Source of the DNA: Halobacteriales archaeon QS_4_69_225
Lineage (GTDB): Archaea; Halobacteriota; Halobacteria; Halobacteriales; Haloarculaceae
Assembly (NCBI GenBank): GCA_003020965.1
Contig: PXRL01000008.1
Coordinates: forward strand, 170,760 to 234,759
Length of the DNA: 64,000 bases
Direction of reading: 5' to 3'
Shown here: positions 52,105 through 59,360 of the stretch, piece by piece
Position numbering within the stretch: position 1 is the first letter of the stretch
Layout: each line of letters starts with the position of its first letter
The notes under the pieces: model-generated
What the model saw: only the letters and a program-made list of their open reading frames with translations
Databases searched by the model: none
What the model was told of the DNA's origin: nothing
Translations under genes and position numbers: made by a program

Positions 52105-53057
52105 GCCGCCACCTCCAGCTTCGCACAGAAGAAGCCGCCGGTGTCGTTGTGGTGGGGGTAGACGCGCTTGGCCCGCCGGACGGACGGGTCGTAGCGGTCG
52201 CCGTCCCACTCGGCCACGCCGGCGACGTGCTCCACGTCGAGGTCGAACTCGACGAGCTGGCAGTCGTGGTCGGCGATCACGTCGTCGAGGACGGCCTCGT
52301 TCTCCTCGGGGGCGAACGTACAGGTCGAGTAGACGACGGTCCCGCCGGGGCGGGTCACCTCGACGGCTCGACCGAGAATGTCGCGCTGGACGCCGGCGAT
52401 CCCCTCGACGTGGCTCGGCGACCACTCCTCGAGGACGTCGGGGTTCTTCCGGACGGTGCCCTCGCAGGAGCAGGGGACGTCGACGAGCGCGCGGTCGAAC
52501 GGCTCGACGCCGTCGGACGTGGTCCGACGAGCCTCCGAGCGCCGCTCGGAGCCGCCGAACGACTTCAGCGAGAGGTGGCGGGCGTCGGCGTTGGTGACGG
52601 CGACGCTGGTGACGCCGCAGCGCTCGGCGTTGGCCCGCAGCGCCGACAGCCGCCCGAGGTTGCTGTCGTTGGCGACCAGTAACCCCTCGTCGTCCATCAG
52701 CGCCGCCAGCTGAGTGGTCTTGCTGCCCGGCGCGGCACAGGGGTCGAGCACCCGCTCGCCGGGGTCGGGGTCGAGCACCCGGGCCGGGAGCGCCGACACC
52801 TCCTCCTGGCCGTACACCCAGCCGTGGACGAACGGCCACGTGTTGCCGGGCGAGACGTCGTCGGCGAGCCGGAACAGGCCGTCGTGCCACCCGACCGGCT
52901 CGAAGCCGACGCCGGCCGCCTCGAAGGCCCGGGCGACCCGGTCCGGCGTCGCCTTGATCCCGTTGACCCGGACGACCGACGGCAGCGGGCGCTCGCAGGC
53001 CGCCCGGAACGCCTCGGGGTCGGCCACGATCGGGTCGTACCTCGCGAGCGGGTCCAT
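52101..53057 (-). CDS. RsmB/NOP-family RNA cytosine methyltransferase
   Basis: A 318-aa SAM-dependent 5-methylcytosine RNA methyltransferase. SAM is bound by VLDPCAAPGSKTTQLAALM, then NDSNLGRLSALRANAER and TNADARHLSLK. Both catalytic cysteines are present, in VDVPCSCEGTVRKNP and VYSTCTFAPEENEAV. An insert of about 14 residues (GSERRSEARRTTSDG) between the SAM fold strands coincides with a palindrome pair at 52511-52551 and stays in frame. Start is ATG 53057. It leads a three-gene overlapping unit. Confidence 0.92.
   Translation of the reverse strand: MDPLARYDPIVADPEAFRAACERPLPSVVRVNGIKATPDRVARAFEAAGVGFEPVGWHDGLFRLADDVSPGNTWPFVHGWVYGQEEVSALPARVLDPDPGERVLDPCAAPGSKTTQLAALMDDEGLLVANDSNLGRLSALRANAERCGVTSVAVTNADARHLSLKSFGGSERRSEARRTTSDGVEPFDRALVDVPCSCEGTVRKNPDVLEEWSPSHVEGIAGVQRDILGRAVEVTRPGGTVVYSTCTFAPEENEAVLDDVIADHDCQLVEFDLDVEHVAGVAEWDGDRYDPSVRRAKRVYPHHNDTGGFFCAKLEVAA
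52511..52551. repeat. Palindrome pair inside the RNA methyltransferase gene
   Basis: CGTCGGAC-GTG-GTCCGACG (52511-52529) and CTCCGAGC-GCC-GCTCGGAG (52533-52551) lie 3 nt apart. Read from the gene strand they encode SERRSEARRTTSDG, an extra loop in the Rossmann fold. The geometry matches the tnpB insertion. Confidence 0.85.
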
Positions 53058-53252
53058 AGGATGGCGTCGGACGGCCGCGGGCTTGTCGGTGTCGGTTGCC
53101 CGCCGGGCCGCGGCCGCGTCGTCGGCGGTGCAGGTGCGGCGGACGCGAAACCGGAGGTCGGGCCGGCCGAGACGGGGCGGGGGAGCCACCGGCAAGCGCC
53201 GGACTGGGCCCGGGTGGCGTGCGCTTAAGACGTCGCCGTCCCTACCTCGGAC

Positions 53253-53990
53253 ATGGCACGTGTCCAGGTCCACGCCGACGACGTCGAGCTCGACTCGCCC
53301 GTCCTGGTCGAGGGGCTTCCGGGTACCGGTCTCGTCGGGAAGATCACCGCCGACAATCTCGTCGAGCAGTTCGACATGTCGCTGTACGGCTCGCTGTACT
53401 GCGAGGGGCTGCCGGACGTCGCCGTCTACCACGGCGAGCGATCGGACGTCCTGCCGCCGGTCCGGCTGTACGCCGACGAGACGCGGGACCTGCTAGTCCT
53501 CCAGAGCGACGTCCCCGTCTCGCCGTCGGGGGCGCCGGCCTTCGCCGACTGCATCACCGACTGGTTCGAGGACAACGACGTCTTTCCGCTGTACCTCAGC
53601 GGCCTCCCCGAGGAGAAAAACGGCTCCCCGGAGCTGTACGGCGTCGCGACGGGCGAGGCGACGACGGCCCTCGATGCGGCCGGTATCGTCCCGCCGCGGG
53701 AAAACGGCCTCGTGACCGGGCCGACGGGGGCGCTACTGGCGCGCGCCGACCGGGCCGGCCTCGACGCCGTCGGCCTCGTCGTCCAGACGGACCCGCAGTT
53801 CCCCGACCCCGAGGCCGCACGGGTCGTCCTCGAACACGGTGTCGACCCCATCGCCGGCGTCGAGGTGGACACCGACGCCCTCGTCGAGCAGGCCGGCGAG
53901 ATACAGTCCGCCCGAGAGGAACTGGCCCGGCAGCTGCAGGACGCCGGCGACGAGAGCACGCAGGCCCGGACGATCCGCGGGTTCCAGTGA
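53253..53990 (+). CDS. Proteasome assembly chaperone family protein (PAC2)
   Basis: A 245-aa protein starting MARVQVHADDVELDSPVLVE. The PAC2 fold opens with GLPGTGLVGKITADNLVE and continues through the LYGSLYCEGLPD and DLLVLQSDVPVS strands to VTGPTGALLARADRAGLDAVGL. The C-terminal helix is EQAGEIQSAREELARQLQ. Archaeal members assist 20S proteasome assembly or act as ATP-independent chaperones. It is a single gene, with no proteasome subunit next to it. Confidence 0.9.
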   Translation: MARVQVHADDVELDSPVLVEGLPGTGLVGKITADNLVEQFDMSLYGSLYCEGLPDVAVYHGERSDVLPPVRLYADETRDLLVLQSDVPVSPSGAPAFADCITDWFEDNDVFPLYLSGLPEEKNGSPELYGVATGEATTALDAAGIVPPRENGLVTGPTGALLARADRAGLDAVGLVVQTDPQFPDPEAARVVLEHGVDPIAGVEVDTDALVEQAGEIQSAREELARQLQDAGDESTQARTIRGFQ

Positions 53991-54194
53991 CAGGAGCGGT
54001 GTTTCGTGAGGAGGGAGTAGCGTCTTCTGGCGGCGATGACGGCGTGTCCGAACGCCCTTTCCCGCCCGCGGAGCGAGCGGTCGACCCCGTTCGGACTCCC
54101 GCCCGACGCCGGCCGACCGGCCCGCTCTCTCGCAACTGAACGCGGCCGTAGCCGGGCGCGTAACGCTTTTGATACTCGCCGCGAACCGCGACGT

Positions 54195-54896
54195 ATGGCA
54201 TCCAGTCACGGGGGAATCGAACGGGGACGGGGGCTGCCGGTCGACGCGGCCGGGACGCTGGACCGCCTCCGACGGGCGGTCGACGACGCACGGATACGCG
54301 AACATCTCCGCCGGACCGAGGCGGCGCTGCGGGACGCCGACCGCGACCTGACGCCCGAACGGCACCGTCGCCGCGAGCGCCACCTCGACCGCCTGGCCGA
54401 CTACCGCGAGCGCGGCGACTTCCCGACGAACCGGCACCGCTCCGACCGCGTCCCGCTGTTCGTCGGCGACGACGGGACACCGTGTGCGATGGCATATCTC
54501 CTGCGCGAAGACGGCCGCGAGGACCTCGTCGAGGCGGTGACGACCGCGGAGCCGACGGTTCGCATCGAGGAGTTGCCCGACGGCCACCCCGTCGTCGAGT
54601 GGGTCGAGGCCAACGGCCTGACGCGGGCGGAGGCCGCACGCGTCCAACCGGCCTACCCCGAGGGGATCCAGTTCGCGACCACCTGCGGGCCGGTGCCCTG
54701 CTGGCTGGCGGGAGGGTTCGCCTCCCTCGTCGGACTCGCGGCCGCCGGCGCCGTCGAGTACGTCGGCTACCGGCTGGCCGGCGACGCCTTCCCCGACAAC
54801 GCGCTCAAGCGCCGGGCGACGCTGGCGTATCTCACCGCGCTGGCGCTGTTCGTGGCGCCGCTCGTCGGGCTCGTCGCCTTCGCGCTGTTCCCATGA
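54195..54896 (+). CDS. Membrane protein with helical cytosolic part
   Basis: A 233-aa protein starting MASSHGGIERGRGLPVDA. Residues about 20-135 are charged and helical (RREHLDRLADYRERGDFPTN style; LREDGREDLVEAVTTAEP). A membrane segment at about 172-192 (AGGFASLVGLAAAGAVEYVG) and one at about 209-231 follow. Two cysteines (CGPVPCW) precede the first segment. The stop overlaps the next ATG (ATGA), so it is translated with the following exodomain protein. Function unknown. Confidence 0.68.
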   Translation: MASSHGGIERGRGLPVDAAGTLDRLRRAVDDARIREHLRRTEAALRDADRDLTPERHRRRERHLDRLADYRERGDFPTNRHRSDRVPLFVGDDGTPCAMAYLLREDGREDLVEAVTTAEPTVRIEELPDGHPVVEWVEANGLTRAEAARVQPAYPEGIQFATTCGPVPCWLAGGFASLVGLAAAGAVEYVGYRLAGDAFPDNALKRRATLAYLTALALFVAPLVGLVAFALFP

Positions 54897-55795
54897 CGCG
54901 GAGCGCCCGACGACGGCTCGCCGCCTTCGCCGGCGGCCTGACCGTCGCCTTCGGGCTGTTCGTCGGGCTCGTCGGCGGGCTGGTCCAGGCGCCGGGGCTC
55001 GGCGGGCTGACCTACCTCGCCCCGGAGCGCTCCGGACCGGCGGCGGTACTCGGACTGCGTTTCGTGAAGTGGGCCGGCTACCCGGCCGCCGTCGCGCTGT
55101 ACCTCCTGCTGCCGGTCGCCGTCGCGGTCGTCTCCCGCCGCAGCGACCGGGTGTCGCTCCACCCCGCGTGGGCGGTCGCCGCCGTCGCTCCCGCGCTGCC
55201 GGTGACGGTCGCTCTCCCGCTGACACCGTTCGGGGTGTTCGTCCTCGACCGGGCGTTGGTCCTCACCGGCCTGACCACGGTCGGCGTCGCCCTCCTCGTC
55301 GTCGTCCTCCTGCTGAACGAGTTCGTACGGACCGGCGACAACGGTCGCACGTCCCCGCTTGCGGCCTTCGGCAACGTCGCGTTCGTCGCGCTCTTCGTCG
55401 TCGGGGTGGCGTTCGGGAACCTGTTCGCCGGGCCGGCCGGTGCGCTCGTCCAACAGGAAGACGACCGAGGCGTTCCGAGCGCGCAGTTCGACGTCGTGGA
55501 GGTCGAGACCGACGACGGGACGGTGGTGGTGTTCACGCTCGCCGAGTACGTCACGCGCGGGGGCGGCGGCCAGCTACCGGCCGAGGACCTCCGGATCGCC
55601 GGCGAGGGGTTCGCGAACGTCTCGGAAGCCGGCGTGACGGAGCCGGGCCCCTGGCCGGCCTCGGAGGCCAGCGACGACGGCGAGGTCGTCAGGCAGGGAG
55701 ACTCGGTGGCCGTCGGCGCGGGCGACGACTGTCGAATCCGAATCATCCACGACGACGGGCGCACGACGACGCTCGCCGACCACGAGTGCGGGTAG
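54893..55795 (+). CDS. Membrane protein with pilin-like C-terminal exodomain (copy 1)
   Basis: A 300-aa protein starting MTRSARRRLAAFAGGLTV. Five or so membrane segments fill residues 10-190. The C-terminal 110 residues are a secreted-type beta domain: VVVFTLAEYVTRGGGGQLPA, LRIAGEGFANVS, DSVAVGAGDDCRIRII. The pattern of GGD/GGG-xxLPAEDLxxxGEGF and GDxVxVG matches the exodomain of haloarchaeal type IV pilins, though no pilin signal is present. A paralogue follows at 56094. Confidence 0.68.
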   Translation: MTRSARRRLAAFAGGLTVAFGLFVGLVGGLVQAPGLGGLTYLAPERSGPAAVLGLRFVKWAGYPAAVALYLLLPVAVAVVSRRSDRVSLHPAWAVAAVAPALPVTVALPLTPFGVFVLDRALVLTGLTTVGVALLVVVLLLNEFVRTGDNGRTSPLAAFGNVAFVALFVVGVAFGNLFAGPAGALVQQEDDRGVPSAQFDVVEVETDDGTVVVFTLAEYVTRGGGGQLPAEDLRIAGEGFANVSEAGVTEPGPWPASEASDDGEVVRQGDSVAVGAGDDCRIRIIHDDGRTTTLADHECG

Positions 55796-55920
55796 CGCCG
55801 GTCGTCGGCCGTATCGCGGACGGGACGGGTCCGAGGAGACCCGCTCCGGTCCGTCGCAAATCCGGCCCGCCGGAGCGGCACAAGAGACTTGATTTCGCAC
55901 GACGACAGTCAGTTGCAAAC

Positions 55921-56097
55921 ATGTCCGCGCGCGGAACGTCCGAGCCGCTGCCCGCGGCCGCAACCGACGACCCGGATCGCCTTCCGCGGGCCGTCGGCGA
56001 CGTCAGACCCGGTGAGCGCATCGCCCCGCCGGTGCCGCCGGCACGTCCGACCGCCGGAGCGCCCGTGGCGCCCGCGGCGCCCGGGCCGCGAGGATGA
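55921..56097 (+). CDS. Small Pro/Ala-rich protein
   Basis: A 58-aa frame starting MSARGTSEPLPAAATDDPD and ending with PPARPTAGAPVAPAAPG. Its stop overlaps the next ATG as ATGA, which supports translational coupling. It is low in complexity and has no domain. It may be a real short leader peptide gene, or merely an accidental frame upstream of the paralogue. Confidence 0.42.
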   Translation: MSARGTSEPLPAAATDDPDRLPRAVGDVRPGERIAPPVPPARPTAGAPVAPAAPGPRG

Positions 56098-56960
56098 CCC
56101 GGAGCCCGCGGCGGCGTCTGGTCGCCTTCGCCGGCGGGCTGACGCTGCTGGTCGGCGCGCTGGGCGGCGTCGTCGCCGCGATGGTCTTCCCGGCGGACCT
56201 CTCGACGTCGCTTCCGGAGGTGCGGATCGGCCAGGGGGTCGTGGTCCTGCTGCTCGCCGTCGTCGTGCTGCTGTACGTCGTCGTCCCCGTCGGCGTCGCG
56301 GCGGCACTCGCCCGGGAGCACGGCCACCCGCTGATCTACGGCGCCGCCGCCCTGGCGGCCATCGCGGTGCCGGTCGTCGCGCCGGTCGCGTTCGTCTGGA
56401 CCGTCGAGGAGGCCGCCGTCGGGACCGCACTCTTCCGGTTCGTGGCGACCGTCGCCGGAATCGCCGCCGTCCTGGTCGGCGTCGGGGTCGTCTTCCGGCG
56501 GGTCACCCCGGCGACCGAGGGGACCGGGTGGGTGCTGAGCCTCAACCTCGCGGTCATCTTCCTGTTCCTCCTCGGGGGCCTCGGCGTCCAGGTCGCGGCG
56601 CCGGGCTTCGCGGACCGACACACGGCGGAGACACGACCGGACGTCGAACTCGCGTTCGAGGAACGGACGACCGACGACGGCCGGCTGCTCGTCATCGAGC
56701 ACGCCGGCGGCGACCCGGCACCGCCGGGCCGGCTCGACGTCCGTGGCAGAGGGTTCGCCGACGTCGAGGGCGCCGACCAGACCGGACCGGGACCGTGGGC
56801 CGGCGAGGCGACCGGACGGGCTCCCCGCCACGACGGTCCGGCCGTCGTCGAGGGCGACACGGTCACCGTCGGCGTCACCGACGACTGCGGGCTGATAGTC
56901 GGCGAGGGACCGGGACTGCGGGCGCCGCTCGATCACTACGACTGTTCGAAGTCCGAATGA
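56094..56960 (+). CDS. Membrane protein with pilin-like C-terminal exodomain (copy 2)
   Basis: A 288-aa paralogue of the 54893 protein, starting MTRSPRRRLVAFAGGLTLL. It has four or five membrane segments and an exodomain with LLVIEHAGGDPAPPGRLDVR, GRGFADVEGADQTGPGPW and EGDTVTVGVTDDCGLIVG. This copy matches the pilin exodomain pattern more closely, including the EHAGGD start. Both copies end with a cysteine pair (DDC...C), a candidate disulphide. Function unknown; surface exposure is likely. Confidence 0.68.
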   Translation: MTRSPRRRLVAFAGGLTLLVGALGGVVAAMVFPADLSTSLPEVRIGQGVVVLLLAVVVLLYVVVPVGVAAALAREHGHPLIYGAAALAAIAVPVVAPVAFVWTVEEAAVGTALFRFVATVAGIAAVLVGVGVVFRRVTPATEGTGWVLSLNLAVIFLFLLGGLGVQVAAPGFADRHTAETRPDVELAFEERTTDDGRLLVIEHAGGDPAPPGRLDVRGRGFADVEGADQTGPGPWAGEATGRAPRHDGPAVVEGDTVTVGVTDDCGLIVGEGPGLRAPLDHYDCSKSE

Positions 56961-57036
56961 GTCGCAGTGTCGGCTCCGCGGTTGGAGTCACGATCGGATA
57001 CGAAGGTCTATGCCCGAGCGCGAACGACCCTCCGGC

Positions 57037-57534
57037 ATGCCGCCGATTCACGACGACCAGCGGGTCGCGGTCATCGCCGACTCCCAGAACCTCTATCACT
57101 CGGCCCACAGCCGCTACTCGCGGAACGTCGACTACACGGAGCTGCTCGACGCCGCCGTCGGCGACCGCGAGCTGGTCCGGGCCGTCGCCTACGTCATCCG
57201 CGCGGACTCGCCGGCCGAAGAGGACTTCTTCGAGGCGCTGCGGGACATCGGCTTCGAGACGAAGATCAAGGACATCAAGACGTTCCCCGACGGCTCCCAG
57301 AAGGCCAACTGGGACCTGGGGATGTGTCTGGACGCGGTGACGCTGGCCTCGAAGGTCGATACGGTCGTGCTGTGCAGCGGCGACGGCGACTTCGAGCGGC
57401 TCTGCACCCACCTCCGCCACGAGGGCGTCCGCACCGAGGTGTTCGGCTTCGGCTCCTCGACGGCCGAGGAACTGGTCGGCGCCGCCGACTCCTTCGTCGA
57501 CATGAGCGAGAACGAAGAACGGTACCTCCTGTAA
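57037..57534 (+). CDS. LabA-like NYN domain protein
   Basis: A 165-aa protein starting MPPIHDDQRVAVIADSQNLY. The NYN (PIN-like) nuclease fold has acidic residues in VIADSQNLYHSA, KANWDLGMCLDAVTL and VVLCSGDGDFERLCTHLRHE, all conserved positions for metal binding. Family members are putative RNases. The ATG at 57037 begins the known family amino end; ATG 57010 would add nine residues. It is the last core gene before the second island. Confidence 0.88.
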   Translation: MPPIHDDQRVAVIADSQNLYHSAHSRYSRNVDYTELLDAAVGDRELVRAVAYVIRADSPAEEDFFEALRDIGFETKIKDIKTFPDGSQKANWDLGMCLDAVTLASKVDTVVLCSGDGDFERLCTHLRHEGVRTEVFGFGSSTAEELVGAADSFVDMSENEERYLL

Positions 57535-57538
57535 CCGA

Positions 57539-57642
57539 CCCCACCCTACTTCGCTCGGCCTTACGGCCTCGCTCGTTAAGGGTGGGGCCACCGATAGAGC
57601 GGAGCTCTATCGAGGCCTCGAAAGACTTCGTCTTTCGGTGGC
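57539..57642. repeat. IS-end-like hairpin joined to a palindrome pair
   Basis: CCCCACCCT/AGGGTGGGG arms (57539-57547, 57579-57587) match the right-end hairpin of the tnpB element at 27731-27780, in reverse orientation. Right after it, CGATAGAGC-GGA-GCTCTATCG (57592-57612), the palindrome CGAGGCCTCG and CGAAAGAC-TTC-GTCTTTCG (57619-57637) lie inside outer arms GCCACCGA/TCGGTGGC (57587-57594, 57635-57642). Confidence 0.82.
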
Positions 57643-58012
57643 TTTGATGTGGTTCTCGCTCTCAGTTGACGCGACGGGGCGTTTTGTGCGCCCCGCCTAC
57701 CGGACGCCCGTCGGGGTCCCCAAACCCACCATCTGGGGCCGGGCTACTGCGGCCCGTACTGCGCGAGACTTGTGCCCGCACAGCACTATCCCACAGTATG
57801 GCAGGGTGCAACTTAACAACTGTCTCCCACCATGTCGGGCCCCTCCCTGACCTACTCGCTCGCTCCGCGGGGTCGGGGGCTCCATCTTGAACTACGCTGG
57901 CAGCCTCCCACGACTGAAACACCACCGCAGCAGTGGCTGCGCGGTCTGAACGGTCGAAACGTCCCCTCGGGAGCGAGATTCGAGCGTCGGTCAATCCCAT
58001 CAGGAGGGCCGT
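57643..58012. other. Lower-GC remnant region, no intact gene
   Basis: About 370 bp between the hairpins and the toxin gene. Open frames are short and disagree with each other. The composition suggests decayed mobile-element DNA, perhaps a former IS with only its end left, but no protein family is recognised. Confidence 0.4.
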
Positions 58013-58351
58013 CTAAAACCAGTCCTCGACAAGTTTCGTCCCGCCTGACTGCATCAGTTGGGACTGGCTCATTGCTTCAGCAACTGCATCGACGATTTCG
58101 GCGACCTCGAACGCCGACATCTCGTCGTCCTCCTGAAAGAGAGTCGGGTAGTCACGGGCGAGGAAATCTTGATCACTGGTGAGAACCAGTCGGTTCGTCT
58201 CCTCGGCGTACCGTTGTACTTCGTCGTCAGTGGCTTGCGGTTTGAGGACGTCGACGACCATCTCGGCGTCGTGGCTCCGTTTCTCCAGGTAGTGCATCGC
58301 TCTGCGCTCTACGTTCTCGTCGAGGAGAAGACGATAGCTACTCTTCGACAT
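58013..58351 (-). CDS. DUF5615 PIN-like toxin
   Basis: A 112-aa protein starting MSKSSYRLLLDENVERRAMH. DUF5615 is a PIN-like fold: the first Asp is in LLLDENVE, followed by EMVVDVLKPQATDDEVQRYA and the later acidic RLVLTSDQDFLARDYP. The family is usually the toxin of a pair with a DUF433 antitoxin, as here, where the two genes overlap by 14 nt. Ribonuclease activity is inferred from the fold. Confidence 0.85.
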   Translation of the reverse strand: MSKSSYRLLLDENVERRAMHYLEKRSHDAEMVVDVLKPQATDDEVQRYAEETNRLVLTSDQDFLARDYPTLFQEDDEMSAFEVAEIVDAVAEAMSQSQLMQSGGTKLVEDWF

Positions 58352-58631
58352 CCTCCGGGCCTACCAAGTCATCGTCGTACGTCTCAATCGTCGCTTGTCG
58401 ACGGCGTTCAACTTCGGATATCTCCTCAGGATTGTCGTGGTAGTACGCTAACGCCTGGTACACGTCGGCGACGTCGACCTCGTGTCGGTCCGCTACTGTT
58501 TGCGGGTCCAGACCACGCCCATCGACGCGGGCGTGGATGGTCCGCACCGTGAGGCGGCGGCCCTCGATGTGAGGTTCGTCGTGAATCTCCGAGTTTTCAC
58601 CGGAGACGATCCGATACTCCGTCTCCGACAT
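58338..58631 (-). CDS. DUF433 antitoxin
   Basis: A 97-aa protein starting MSETEYRIVSGENSEIHDEP. The DUF433 helix-turn-helix domain has GRRLTVRTIHARVDGRGLDP, QTVADRHEVDVADVYQALAYY and HDNPEEI. It lies upstream of and overlaps the DUF5615 toxin gene, the usual antitoxin-first order. It probably binds its own promoter. The carboxy end is acidic and likely contacts the toxin. Confidence 0.87.
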   Translation of the reverse strand: MSETEYRIVSGENSEIHDEPHIEGRRLTVRTIHARVDGRGLDPQTVADRHEVDVADVYQALAYYHDNPEEISEVERRRQATIETYDDDLVGPEDVEE

Positions 58632-58764
58632 ACATTATACGACGAATTGCACACGCTTGAATCTGTCTACAAGTCGGCTCTGAAACCGGCGTTGGAACAC
58701 GTCGAGGATTCCTCCACGACCTCGTTCAGGTTGAACACGGCTCGGTTGATAGTAGTTCGATAAC

Positions 58765-59326
58765 TCAGCACATCCAGAATGTCTCTAAGAACTCCTCAAT
58801 CACATTCTGCTCCGAAGGGGTGATCCCGAATATCTCATATACAGCGTCATTGACCACTCTTTCTAGTTCCTCGGCGTTCGTCGCCGCCACCTCATCGCGG
58901 TCGTTATCGAGATGGCTCAGTAGTTTCTCAACGCCGTCGTCGCTCCGGGGGACGGGAACGGTCGGTTCCCCGCCGCTCTTGACCTTGCGACCATCTACGG
59001 CGGAATGAATGTACTCGGCTCGGAGCTTCCGGGCGTCGCGGTCGTCGGAGTACATCGCATGGTCGTTGATCACGTCCGACCGCCGTGTCTGTAGCGTGAA
59101 GTCGCCCCTGACATCTCCCTGTACTTCGGCGTCGACTGGATACCTATGGGTCTGCCACTCGTAGGTGATGTAGTCGAATCCGCCGTCGAAGTCGCTGAGG
59201 TACGCTTCGAGAAATCGCGCGGTTTTGACATCGGCATCTAACTCCCGCGGTTGCGCCGCCAAGCGCACGCGATTCACCCCCCAAAGAGGTGGACTCTCGC
59301 TGCTTCCTCCGTAGTCCGCAAAGGTT
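58765..59326 (-). pseudogene. C-terminal fragment of a restriction/PglX-type methylase
   Basis: A minus frame from about 59326 to TGA 58765 encodes about 185 residues resembling the tail of Eco57I-type or BREX PglX methylases in haloarchaea: PPLWGVNRVRLAAQPRE, then FLEAYLSDFDGGFDYITYEW, RRSDVINDHAMYSDDRDARK and VYEIFGITPSEQNVIEEFLE. The frame has no start and continues upstream only as a shadow of the amidohydrolase. The DNA-modifying part is missing, so the gene was cut at about 59330. Confidence 0.65.
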
Positions 59327-59360
59327 GCCGCTCCCGTCCGCGCCGCCGGCGCCCGAGTCG

